Below are positions 57,674-64,000 of a stretch of DNA of 64,000 nt, piece after piece. Source of the DNA: UBA1206 sp050953105 (GTDB taxonomy: Bacteria > Bacillota > Clostridia > Oscillospirales > CAG-382); the NCBI GenBank assembly GCA_050953105.1, contig JBMNMA010000009.1, positions 372,001-436,000 on the forward strand, written 5' to 3'. Made by a program: the position numbers and the translations under genes. Position 1 is the first letter of the stretch; the number at the start of each line of letters is the position of its first letter. The notes below the pieces were generated by a model that saw only the letters and a list, made by a program, of their open reading frames with translations, ran no database searches and had not been told where the DNA came from.

Positions 57674-59370
57674 TGAAATCGGTAAAATACTTTATCTTCG
57701 GCGGTCTTGACGAAAACGCCAAGGGGAAAGGGGGGTATGCCGCCTCCTGCTTTGGTTTTTACATTGACGAAAGCGGCTCACTTGTTAAGGGGAACGGTCT
57801 TGAGGAGGTAATATCCACCCCCGGCGTGGTTACGGGAATGTGGGGCGGGACAATTGCCGGCAAACGGATACTGGCCTTTGTTGCCGGAAACCGGCTGTAT
57901 ATATATAACATTGATACCGAAACCACCACCGACGCAGGCTACACCGGCGGGGACGAAAGCGCAATGTTTGAATTTGACGGAAAGCTGTATATCCTCTGCT
58001 CCGGCGGATATTACAGGTATGACGGCACAACCCTTTCGTCGGTGGAGGGGTATATTCCCCTGGTGGCAATATCCTCCACCCATGACGGCGGCGGCACGGC
58101 CTATGAAAGCGTGAATATGCTCACCCCCAAGCGAAGGCAGAAGTTTTCCTGCAACGGCAGCGCCACAACCTACCGCCTTGCCGAAAGGAACATCCATTCG
58201 GTAATTTCGGTAGCCATCAACGGTGAAGTCCTGTCCCCTGCCGGATACACCGTGGACACTGTTGACGGAATTGTTACCTTTGACATTCCCCCTGCGGCAG
58301 GGCTTAACAACATGGAAATAACCTATTCCATGACTACCTCGTCAAGGTCGGTGGTTTTGGGGTGTAAAAAGGCGATGCTGTTCGGCTCCAATGCCGATGA
58401 ACGGATTTTTTTATGGGGGAACGCCCTGCACCCCAACTGCCGCTATAATTCCGACCTTGCCGACGGAGTGCCGTCGGCCGAATATTTTCCGGTTACCGGT
58501 TACACCTATATCGGCTCGGCACCCATAACCGACATTGTCCAGCATTACGACCGGCAGCTTATTTTCACCAAAAACTCAGCCTATCTTTCGGTGTGCGAAA
58601 CCCGGACTTCCCTTTCGGGGCAGACCTATCTTTCTTTTCCGGTTTATCCCCTTAACCCCTCCAAGGGCAGCCTTACCTGCTGCAACGGGGCGACGGTGGA
58701 GGGGATGCCGGTTTCGGTGTGTGACGACGGCATAAACGTGTGGCAGGCCACCGAGGTGGAGTCTCAGCGGAATGCGGTGTGCATTTCCACCCCCATAAAG
58801 CAGGCTGTTTCGGTAGGGATTCATTCTGGTTCCACCAATCTGACGGTGTTTTCCGACGTTTCCTCGGGACGGCTGTTTGCCGCATTGGGAAACTCCATTT
58901 ATGTGTATGATTCCAACCGTAAATGCTGGTTTAAGCTTGAGGGGATTACGGCGTTAAGGTTTACATCCGCCTTCGGCAGAGTGTATATATACAGCTCAGG
59001 AATGAAAATCTACCGCCTTTCCCCTTCTCTTGTAAACCACAACGCCGAATACACCACCCATTTTACCGAATTTTCCCCGGGAAGGCTGGTTAGCATAAAC
59101 AGCCTTATATTAACCGTTAAGGTTGGGGATAACACCGCAGGCAGCGTTTCAGCCGTCTTTTCCGGCGGAAGGCAGATTTGCCGCCGGAGGGAGGAATTTT
59201 CAATACCGTCAAATAAAAAGGGATATGTGGAACGGCTTAAAATTCCCATGTTTATTCCCTACGCCGACGGCGTTTCTTTTACCTTTTCATCACCGGAAGG
59301 CAAGGAGCTAAACCTTCTGGGTTACGAGGTAATTTATACAGAAAAAGGAGAAATTCCCTATGGGACTTGA
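57673..59370 (+). CDS. Phage beta-propeller-like stabilisation/tail-needle-region protein
   Basis: 565 residues from GTG 57673, with GGAGG 8 bases upstream. Repeated WD-like blades: ILAFVAGNRLYIYNIDTET, SAMFEFDGKLYILCSGGYYRYDG, DIVQHYDRQLIFTKNSAYLSV, RLFAALGNSIYVYDSNRKCWFKLEG and RVYIYSSGMKIYRL. Podovirus packaged-DNA stabilisation proteins (P22 gp10 class) have this fold and sit in this position, sealing the portal channel. No catalytic motifs. It overlaps the next gene by 11 bases. Confidence 0.65.
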   Translation: MKSVKYFIFGGLDENAKGKGGYAASCFGFYIDESGSLVKGNGLEEVISTPGVVTGMWGGTIAGKRILAFVAGNRLYIYNIDTETTTDAGYTGGDESAMFEFDGKLYILCSGGYYRYDGTTLSSVEGYIPLVAISSTHDGGGTAYESVNMLTPKRRQKFSCNGSATTYRLAERNIHSVISVAINGEVLSPAGYTVDTVDGIVTFDIPPAAGLNNMEITYSMTTSSRSVVLGCKKAMLFGSNADERIFLWGNALHPNCRYNSDLADGVPSAEYFPVTGYTYIGSAPITDIVQHYDRQLIFTKNSAYLSVCETRTSLSGQTYLSFPVYPLNPSKGSLTCCNGATVEGMPVSVCDDGINVWQATEVESQRNAVCISTPIKQAVSVGIHSGSTNLTVFSDVSSGRLFAALGNSIYVYDSNRKCWFKLEGITALRFTSAFGRVYIYSSGMKIYRLSPSLVNHNAEYTTHFTEFSPGRLVSINSLILTVKVGDNTAGSVSAVFSGGRQICRRREEFSIPSNKKGYVERLKIPMFIPYADGVSFTFSSPEGKELNLLGYEVIYTEKGEIPYGT

Positions 59371-60562
59371 ATATAAAGACTATCTTGAGCAGGCAAAGGA
59401 ATACATAACAAAAAATTCCCCCGCCTTTGAGGCCTTTGAGGAATATTACAAAAAAGCTATATCAAATTTAGGCAAGGAGTATGATACATCCGCCCAAAAG
59501 GTGGAGCGTAAATATTTTGCCGACACCAACAAGGCGGCGGCTCAATCGTCGTTGAATGCCAAAAATATCGCACAATTCATGGCATCAAGGGGACTTTCCC
59601 GGTCGGGGGAGGCGGAGCAGGAGACTATTAATTCCAATCTTGCTCTAAGTCAGCAGCTTTCCGAACTGGCCAACGCCAAATACGACGCGTTAAGCAGGCT
59701 GTATGCCGAAAAGGACAAAGCACTCCTTGACCTTGAAAAGGAGTATGCCACCCAAAAGGGGAAAAACCAAAACTGGCTGTATCAGACCGCCTTTGACCTT
59801 GCCGCCGCCGAGTACGAAGCCGCCAAACGGCAGGAGGACATTGCCAGGGAGGACGCCAAAATCAAAAGTCAGCGGGAATATGAGGAGTATATAAGGGCTC
59901 TTGAACGGGAGTATGAAAAAAAGCTGCTTGAGGAAAAGCGAGCCTACGAGGACAAGGTAAGGCAGGAGGAGCAGGCCTTTAAGAAGGAGCTTGCCCAGCT
60001 TGGATCAAAGGGCGGTTCGGGCGGAAGTCAAGATGACAGCGGCGGAAAATACGTTCCCACCCAGAACGCTGCTACGGTGGCTAAAAACATAATATCCTCA
60101 TACACCGACGACGGTAAAAAGGTGAAAAGCATTTCCGACCGGGTGAGGCTTTATCAATATGTTACCGAAATTCAAAACGCCGGCGTTGACAGCAGCTATC
60201 TGCAGGATGTTTTGTTTGCACTCAAGGCCGCCGGCTACACAACCCCCAGCCAGACCGAAATAAACGCCTACGCCACCGTTGACAAGTCAAAGTCTGTCTA
60301 TGACAACCGGTGGAAGAGCTATTACGATATGTATATAAAGCTGGGGCTTAAGGAAAAGGACGCCAGAATAAGAGCCGACAAGGCGGCGTTAAATTCCCGG
60401 CTCGACTATTGCTATAATCAATCCCGTTCATATGACGAATTTGCCGCCTGCGTTGAGATACTGGGGATAACAGGTGATGTCCTTGACGAATACCTTAAAC
60501 GTGTTAATGTTATAAATTCCGACGCCAAGCTTAACAAAATCGGCTTTACCGTGGCGCCGTAA
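59360..60562 (+). CDS. Phage coiled-coil structural/ejection-type protein
   Basis: 400 residues. Residues 1-215 are a long charged coiled coil (SNLGKEYDTSAQKVERKYFADTN, MASRGLSRSGEAEQETINSNLALSQQLSELANAKYDALSRLYAEKDKALLDLEKEY, YIRALEREYEKKLLEEKRAYEDKVRQEEQAF). A Gly/Ser linker (GSKGGSGGSQDDSGGK) and a helical C-domain follow. The R-G-L-x-x-S-G motif is common in podovirus internal/ejection proteins, which line the DNA exit channel. Function is inferred from position and build. Ribosome-binding site AAAAGGAGAAATTC before ATG 59360. Confidence 0.6.
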   Translation: MGLEYKDYLEQAKEYITKNSPAFEAFEEYYKKAISNLGKEYDTSAQKVERKYFADTNKAAAQSSLNAKNIAQFMASRGLSRSGEAEQETINSNLALSQQLSELANAKYDALSRLYAEKDKALLDLEKEYATQKGKNQNWLYQTAFDLAAAEYEAAKRQEDIAREDAKIKSQREYEEYIRALEREYEKKLLEEKRAYEDKVRQEEQAFKKELAQLGSKGGSGGSQDDSGGKYVPTQNAATVAKNIISSYTDDGKKVKSISDRVRLYQYVTEIQNAGVDSSYLQDVLFALKAAGYTTPSQTEINAYATVDKSKSVYDNRWKSYYDMYIKLGLKEKDARIRADKAALNSRLDYCYNQSRSYDEFAACVEILGITGDVLDEYLKRVNVINSDAKLNKIGFTVAP

Positions 60563-60577
60563 AGAAAGGATAATAAA

Positions 60578-60868
60578 ATGGAACTTGTTGAATATATTTC
60601 CCCGTCGCTGCTTGTGCTGCTGCCGATTCTGTATGCCATCGGAGGAGCGCTTAAAAAATCCCGGTTTGCCGACTGGTTAATCCCCTTTATTTTGGGGATT
60701 GCCGGGATAACCCTTGCCTGTCTGTGGCTGCTTACGGTGGATTTTCCGTCGTCGGCAGTTGAGCTTGTAAAAACAATGCTTATGGGTGTGACACAAGGGG
60801 TTTTGTGCGCCGCTGTTACGGTGTATGCCCACAATCTTGTAAAACAGTATAAAAAGAGGGACAGATAA
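60578..60868 (+). CDS. Phage holin
   Basis: 96 residues with three membrane segments (LVLLPILYAIGGALKKS, WLIPFILGIAGITLACLWLL, LVKTMLMGVTQGVLCAAVTVYAHNLV) and a basic tail KQYKKRDR. Matches the small class of phage holins (holin 5_2/4-like), which form membrane lesions late in infection to release endolysin. No endolysin gene is found nearby. Ribosome-binding site GAAAGGATAATAAA. Stop overlaps the next ATG (TAATG). Confidence 0.8.
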   Translation: MELVEYISPSLLVLLPILYAIGGALKKSRFADWLIPFILGIAGITLACLWLLTVDFPSSAVELVKTMLMGVTQGVLCAAVTVYAHNLVKQYKKRDR

Positions 60869-60969
60869 TGAAACGGGGTTTTACAAGGTTTTTAAGGGGT
60901 ATTTTTGGGGTTTGGCCGGTAATTTACTGCTTTTGCCTTCACCTTGCCGGCAGATATTATGAAGGTTAG
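60868..60969 (+). CDS. 33-residue phage microprotein
   Basis: ATG 60868-60870 overlaps the holin stop; stop TAG 60967-60969. A basic start (KRGFTRFLRGIFG) leads to a hydrophobic stretch VWPVIYCFCLHLAG and RYYEG. The next gene begins 6 bases after its stop. Translational coupling and tight packing suggest it is made. It could modulate the holin; no homologue recognised. Confidence 0.5.
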   Translation: MKRGFTRFLRGIFGVWPVIYCFCLHLAGRYYEG

Positions 60970-60975
60970 GTTTTT

Positions 60976-61302
60976 ATGCTTTATCTTACCGAGGTAATAA
61001 TTGCCCTGCTTTCCTCCGCCGGAGTGATGGGAACGGTTATAGCTTGTATTTTAAAGCGGGCAATGAAAAACGCCGAAATTCAGGCCGAACAAAGGCGTAA
61101 AGCAAAGCTGGAGGAGGACTTGGCAAGATATGAGCTTGACTGCGCCACCTCGGCTTTGCTTATCGCCCTTGCCAAATATGCCAGGGGAAAGTGTAGCGAA
61201 ACCGAGCTGGAGGTGGCCGAAGCCAACTACACCGCCAGTGTTGCCAAAAGCGATTTTACTATCAGAAGGCATTATTTTGAGGAAAGGTGCAAAAAGAAAT
61301 AG
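60976..61302 (+). CDS. Phage small membrane protein (putative holin/spanin-like accessory)
   Basis: 108 residues. One N-terminal membrane segment (about 5-27, VIIALLSSAGVMGTVIACIL) followed by a basic-acidic helix (RRKAKLEEDLARYELDCATSALLIALAKYARGKCSETELEVAEANYTASVAKSD). An end-of-cassette gene of this shape is often labelled phage membrane protein with holin-like or regulatory role; no firm family. Last gene before the cassette terminator. Confidence 0.55.
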   Translation: MLYLTEVIIALLSSAGVMGTVIACILKRAMKNAEIQAEQRRKAKLEEDLARYELDCATSALLIALAKYARGKCSETELEVAEANYTASVAKSDFTIRRHYFEERCKKK

Positions 61303-61332
61303 CCGTCATTCCCTTGGCATACCAGTATAACA

Positions 61333-61364
61333 AAAAAACGACCGCCTGCCACGACGGTCGTTTT
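61333..61364 (+). terminator. Terminator of the phage cassette
   Basis: AAAACGACCG/CGGTCGTTTT stem with loop CCTGCCACGA, preceded and followed by A/T runs; it can also end the convergent HPr-like gene. Confidence 0.75.
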
Positions 61365-61414
61365 AATAAGGATAAAAGATAAGACAACAAATATCACGGG
61401 TGTTCATCAAGGGA

Positions 61415-61672
61415 TTACTCGATTACAATGAATTTTTCGAAATCGAAGTAGCAATCCTTATCCGAAACAAGGGTGAGGTCGCTCCAGTTAAGCTTGCTGG
61501 CGAGGAGAACTCCGAGGAGGCTCTTTGCGTTTACCGTAAACTTTTCGCCGCTCTTTAAAACCAGCTTGCCTTCTGCTTTGGTGGCTGTTTCGACGAACTT
61601 TTTAACGTCGCTGTAAGTGTTAAGGGCTATCCTGTAGCTGTACTTTACACCGGAAACTTCTGCTTTATTCAT
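61415..61672 (-). CDS. HPr-like protein lacking the catalytic histidine
   Basis: 85 residues, the length of HPr. The segment FTVNAKSLLGVLLASKL matches the HPr regulatory-Ser helix (Ser51 aligns with HPr Ser46). The first strand, SYRIALNTYSDVKKFVETATKA, has Asn/Thr where HPr has the phospho-accepting His15 of the HARPA motif. It therefore cannot relay phosphate in the PTS but could be phosphorylated on Ser and act like the Bacillus regulator Crh; inferred. Ribosome-binding site AAAGGAGTTG before ATG 61670-61672. Confidence 0.8.
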   Translation of the reverse strand: MNKAEVSGVKYSYRIALNTYSDVKKFVETATKAEGKLVLKSGEKFTVNAKSLLGVLLASKLNWSDLTLVSDKDCYFDFEKFIVIE

Positions 61673-61934
61673 ATTATTAACAACTCCTTTAGTAATTTAA
61701 ATTGGGTTTAGGTTCTGATATATCCTATCTTTACCTTACGTGCATAGTATATCCGGTGTTTTTGTCTACAATATGAACATTCTATTAAATGTAGGAAAAT
61801 ATGCATAAATTTATCAACAATGTTTTGTGCATATTGTGGGGTTCCTTTGTGCAAAATAATGGAAGCATAAAGATTTTTTTGTAGGAAATAATAAAAGTGT
61901 AGTTTTACCCAATATATATTATAAGGGTGATGTT

Positions 61935-62135
61935 ATGGCCAAAAAGAAATTCGATCTTCCCCTTGGGCTGGGAATGGCCCTTGCACAGAATGAACAGGCG
62001 ATGGAACGTTTTGCATCATTGTCCGACGAGGAAAAGGAAAGGATAATACAAAGCGCCCACAATGTAAACTCCAAGGCCGAAATGCAGCAGTTTGTCCAAA
62101 GGCTGGCCGAGGAACACGCCGGGACGTTTATGTAG
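61935..62135 (+). CDS. 66-residue conserved hypothetical protein
   Basis: AKKKFDLPLGLGMALAQNEQAMERFASLSDEEKERIIQSAHNVNSKAEMQQFVQRLAEE: amphipathic helices. The pattern (LPLGLGMALAQN..A...F..L....K..II..a....S..EM..FV..L) is shared by a family of small proteins in Clostridia of unknown role. Ribosome-binding site AAGGGTGATGTT. Terminator directly after. Confidence 0.8.
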   Translation: MAKKKFDLPLGLGMALAQNEQAMERFASLSDEEKERIIQSAHNVNSKAEMQQFVQRLAEEHAGTFM

Positions 62136-62137
62136 CA

Positions 62138-62163
62138 AAAAAGCCGCTTTCGCGGCTTTTTTA
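62138..62163. terminator. Bidirectional terminator
   Basis: AAAAAAGCCGC-TTTC-GCGGCTTTTTT between convergent genes. Confidence 0.9.
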
Positions 62164-62170
62164 TTTTACT

Positions 62171-63163
62171 TTATTTTTCAATAAGACTGCCGTTTGCTAT
62201 ATCCACGGTTCCGTCGCAATTAACGGCTCTGCCGCCGGCATCAACCGTAACGGTGCCGCCTTCTATTATAACTTTACGGGTGGCCTGAATACCGTCGTCG
62301 CCGGATTTAATTGTTATGCTGCCGCTCCTGATGTATATAAACCCTTTATTAGTATCGGTTTCATTGTCTGTTTTTATTCCGTCGTCGGTGGAGTCGATGA
62401 CAATAACGCCGCCAGCGATAGCCACCGAGTCGTTGCCCTTCAAGGCATTATTGCGGGCCTTTACCGTAATGGCACCGGACACGATTTTCAGGTCATCCTT
62501 GGAGCCTATGCCGTTATTGTATTTTGATGTTACATTAAGTTTTCCCTTGCCGTTAATGGTAAGGTCGTCTTTTGAAAAAAGGCAGGCGTTAGGTTCGCCG
62601 TCCTGGTTTTTAACGGTGTAGCTTGACGAGTCGGTAAGCTTGTTATCACTTCCCTCTGCAAGGGTTATAACCGTCTTGTCGGCAGATTTTACCCATACCG
62701 GAGCCGAGTTGGAGCAGGTAAGGTCAAGACCGGCAAAAACAAGGTGAACCTTGTCAGTTTTGGCTACGTCAACGATAATCTGTCCGTTGGAGCAGGTTCC
62801 GGAGATAACGTAGGTGCCGGCTTTGTTTATGGTAACAACAGTGTTGTTTGCCGAAGCGCCCGAGCCCGTTACATTAACCGAATTCTGGCTGAAGGTGATT
62901 TTTGTGTCGTTTTCGGAGTAGCTTTCGTTTTTATCGAAATTCGAAAAATACTCGTCGTCCTCCACGTCGCTGGTTTCCTGGGTGGTATCGGTTTCGGATG
63001 TGGTATTTGATCCGGTTTGGGATGCGTTTTGGGAATTTTCCGAAACAGCGTTTGACGTTTTGGATTCGCCCGACTGGTCGTTTCCGTCGGATTTACATGA
63101 AACCAGGAAAACCGACGCCGTTACGGCGATGACTAAAATGATTGAAACTATAAGCTTTTTCAT
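62171..63163 (-). CDS. Cthe_2159-family (DUF4353) carbohydrate-binding lipoprotein
   Basis: 330 residues from ATG 63161-63163 (ribosome-binding site AGAAAGGCAG). A lipobox FLVSC (Cys23) and a Ser/Thr/Gln-rich linker to about residue 80 precede a parallel beta-helix. Its repeats are TYVISGTCSNGQIIVDVAKTDKVHLVFAGLDLTCSNSAPVWV, CLFSKDDLTINGKGKLNVTSKYNNGIGSKDDLKIVSG and DDGIQATRKVIIEGGTVTVDAGGRAVNCDG. Cthe_2159 of Clostridium thermocellum binds polygalacturonic acid and cellulose with calcium. The protein is shorter than many relatives and ends soon after the last helix turn. Surface-attached through its lipid. Confidence 0.88.
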   Translation of the reverse strand: MKKLIVSIILVIAVTASVFLVSCKSDGNDQSGESKTSNAVSENSQNASQTGSNTTSETDTTQETSDVEDDEYFSNFDKNESYSENDTKITFSQNSVNVTGSGASANNTVVTINKAGTYVISGTCSNGQIIVDVAKTDKVHLVFAGLDLTCSNSAPVWVKSADKTVITLAEGSDNKLTDSSSYTVKNQDGEPNACLFSKDDLTINGKGKLNVTSKYNNGIGSKDDLKIVSGAITVKARNNALKGNDSVAIAGGVIVIDSTDDGIKTDNETDTNKGFIYIRSGSITIKSGDDGIQATRKVIIEGGTVTVDAGGRAVNCDGTVDIANGSLIEK

Positions 63164-63278
63164 CGTCTGGCTGCCTTTCTTAATGGGATATACAGGCTTT
63201 TTGATTAAGAGTAATATAACACGGTTTAACAGCAATGTCAAGAAATTGTTAGATGTGAGAAGATTTGATTATCCTTTT

Positions 63279-63465
63279 ACTTCAGTTATATTGCTGACTT
63301 TGTCAGCAGTGATATTGTTCGCTTCGCTCACAGTTATATTGCTGACTTCGTCAGCAGTTATATTATATTCGCCTTCCAATCTGCCCGAAGGGCAATATAA
63401 CTGCCCCGCAAGGGGCAATATAACTGCGAAGCAATATAACTTGCCAAAGGCGAATATAGTTGAAA
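63279..63465. repeat. Bidirectional mini-hairpin array (block B units)
   Basis: Left half in reverse orientation: GCTGACTTTGTCAGC, GTTCGCTTCGCTCAC, GCTGACTTCGTCAGC, joined by AGTTATATT. Right half in forward orientation: CTGCCCGAAGGGC, CCCCGCAAGGGGC, GCGAAGC, GCCAAAGGC, joined by AATATAACT. The arms point toward a centre near 63375. Stems differ in sequence but each is self-complementary around a CGAA/TTCG-type loop. Confidence 0.85.
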
Positions 63466-63489
63466 AAAGCACCCAAAGGGTGCTTTTTT
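63463..63489 (-). terminator. Terminator of tRNA-Arg
   Basis: AAAAAAGCACCC/GGGTGCTTTTTT hairpin directly after the tRNA CCA end. Confidence 0.88.
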
Positions 63490-63490
63490 C

Positions 63491-63567
63491 TGGCCCGCCC
63501 TGGGGGATTCGAACCCCCGACCGACGGAATCGGAATCCGTTACTCTATCCAGCTGAGCTAAAGGCGG
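63491..63567 (-). tRNA. tRNA-Arg (CCG)
   Basis: 77 nt with encoded CCA. Acceptor CCGCCTT/AGGGCGG (one G-U pair), anticodon stem ACGGA/TCCGT with loop TTCCGAT, and T-arm GGGGGTTCGAATCCCCC. Confidence 0.93.
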
Positions 63568-63600
63568 TTATTTAATTTTGGCGTGCGTATTATTATAATA

Positions 63601-64000
63601 CTAATTATCGTTTCTGTCAATTCTTTTGTAGTAGGTATATAATAAAAAATATCCGAACCAGAAAAGAAGGGTAAGCAAAAGGGATATGAATATGAAAATA
63701 AGGCTGCCCATGCCCTTTGATAAATCGTTAACCTCTGCCGCAGCTATATATACCATCTCGGCTAGCACGCAGCCTATTACGGCAGGCAGAAATGTAAAAA
63801 GCAGATCCCATAAAATAAATTTCCTTATGCTTTTTATTTTATAGTTTCTTATAATCTGCATATTAATAATCATTGGAAGACAAAACGCTACGGCACATAC
63901 AAATATAAATGCAAGCTGGGCGAAAAAATCCGACGGCAGACGGAAGGCAAGCTGAAAGAAAACTCCCATCACTGCCGAATAGGCGGCTTTTATTATATTG
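63601..64000 (-). CDS. Membrane protein of unknown function (5' end outside window)
   Basis: The frame is open to the right edge. A GTG at 63972 could be a start, but upstream codons NIIKAAYSA continue in frame and read like protein, so the gene probably begins outside. The visible part has four membrane segments (LAFIFVCAVAFCLPMII, FILWDLLFTFLPAVIGCVLAEMVYIAA, SLIFIFISLLLTLLFWFGYFLLYTYY) and ends in KRIDRNDN. No family recognised. It is the terminal gene before tRNA-Arg on the same strand. Confidence 0.65.
   Translation of the reverse strand, partial: NIIKAAYSAVMGVFFQLAFRLPSDFFAQLAFIFVCAVAFCLPMIINMQIIRNYKIKSIRKFILWDLLFTFLPAVIGCVLAEMVYIAAAEVNDLSKGMGSLIFIFISLLLTLLFWFGYFLLYTYYKRIDRNDN

Noticed and set aside
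63279..63465. Possible CRISPR array
   Set aside because: Units are 15-25 bases with variable palindromic stems and a constant short spacer, in both orientations; no direct repeat of CRISPR length and no cas genes.

Overview
The window is chromosomal DNA of moderate G+C from an endospore-forming Gram-positive bacterium, most likely a class Clostridia member of the Oscillospiraceae/Ruminococcaceae type. The reasons are a spoVAC-spoVAD-spoVAE operon, an uninterrupted sigK, purine-rich Shine-Dalgarno sites (AGGAGG/GGAGT), TTG/GTG starts, lipoprotein signal peptides, no outer-membrane genes, and mosaics of short GC-rich hairpin repeats of the kind abundant in that group. Species cannot be named from the sequence alone.

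Layout. 0-10 kb: a truncated E2-like acyltransferase gene, the spoVA genes, an acyl-activating enzyme with its own acyl carrier protein, sigK, a small-multidrug-export-type membrane protein, and a sugar-isomerase/oxidoreductase fusion. Then comes about 1.1 kb made almost only of repeats and a 33-residue Cys-rich peptide gene behind a sigma-K-like promoter. 10-20 kb: a DUF4838 protein, an SRAP (HMCES/YedK) protein, an orphan sugar-binding lipoprotein, ISL3-family IS copy A with an 8-bp target duplication, and a lipoprotein plus a large secreted GH27 alpha-galactosidase carrying a rhodanese-like domain and an NPCBM domain. 20-28.6 kb: a decay zone with pseudogenes (GNAT acetyltransferase, ABC permease, membrane-protein remnant, YD-repeat protein, XRE regulator) beside intact genes (thioesterase, YtrA-type regulator, ABC ATPase, GGDEF protein, MazF-like toxin). 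28.7-37.8 kb: a 2623-residue membrane-anchored multidomain protein and a BspA-type LRR protein. A SAM-I (S-box) riboswitch with a terminator switch precedes the LRR gene. IS copy B abuts the 5' side of the riboswitch.

39-51.6 kb: initiator tRNA-Met and tRNA-Leu, secDF, a lipid kinase, an MTA-salvage set (mtaD-like deaminase, nucleoside phosphorylase, mtnA), SGNH hydrolase, GtrA, lepA and hemW. 51.7-61.3 kb: a compact co-directional podovirus-like cassette (small terminase-like protein, TerL, portal, scaffold-like protein, capsid, decoration-like protein, connector, propeller-like protein, coiled-coil protein, holin and small membrane proteins) behind one near-consensus sigma-A promoter. No integrase, repressor, replication gene or endolysin is visible. 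61.4-64 kb: an HPr-like protein lacking the catalytic histidine, a small conserved protein, a Cthe_2159-type lipoprotein, a bidirectional hairpin-repeat array, tRNA-Arg(CCG) and a truncated membrane protein.

Two biological themes stand out. One is SAM/methionine economy: the S-box riboswitch and the MTA-salvage genes, although the riboswitch now fronts an LRR gene. The other is genome remodelling: two identical IS copies in opposite orientation, a pseudogene cluster between them, a phage structural cassette without mobility genes, and modular hairpin repeats spread through intergenic space and even inside the phage cassette.
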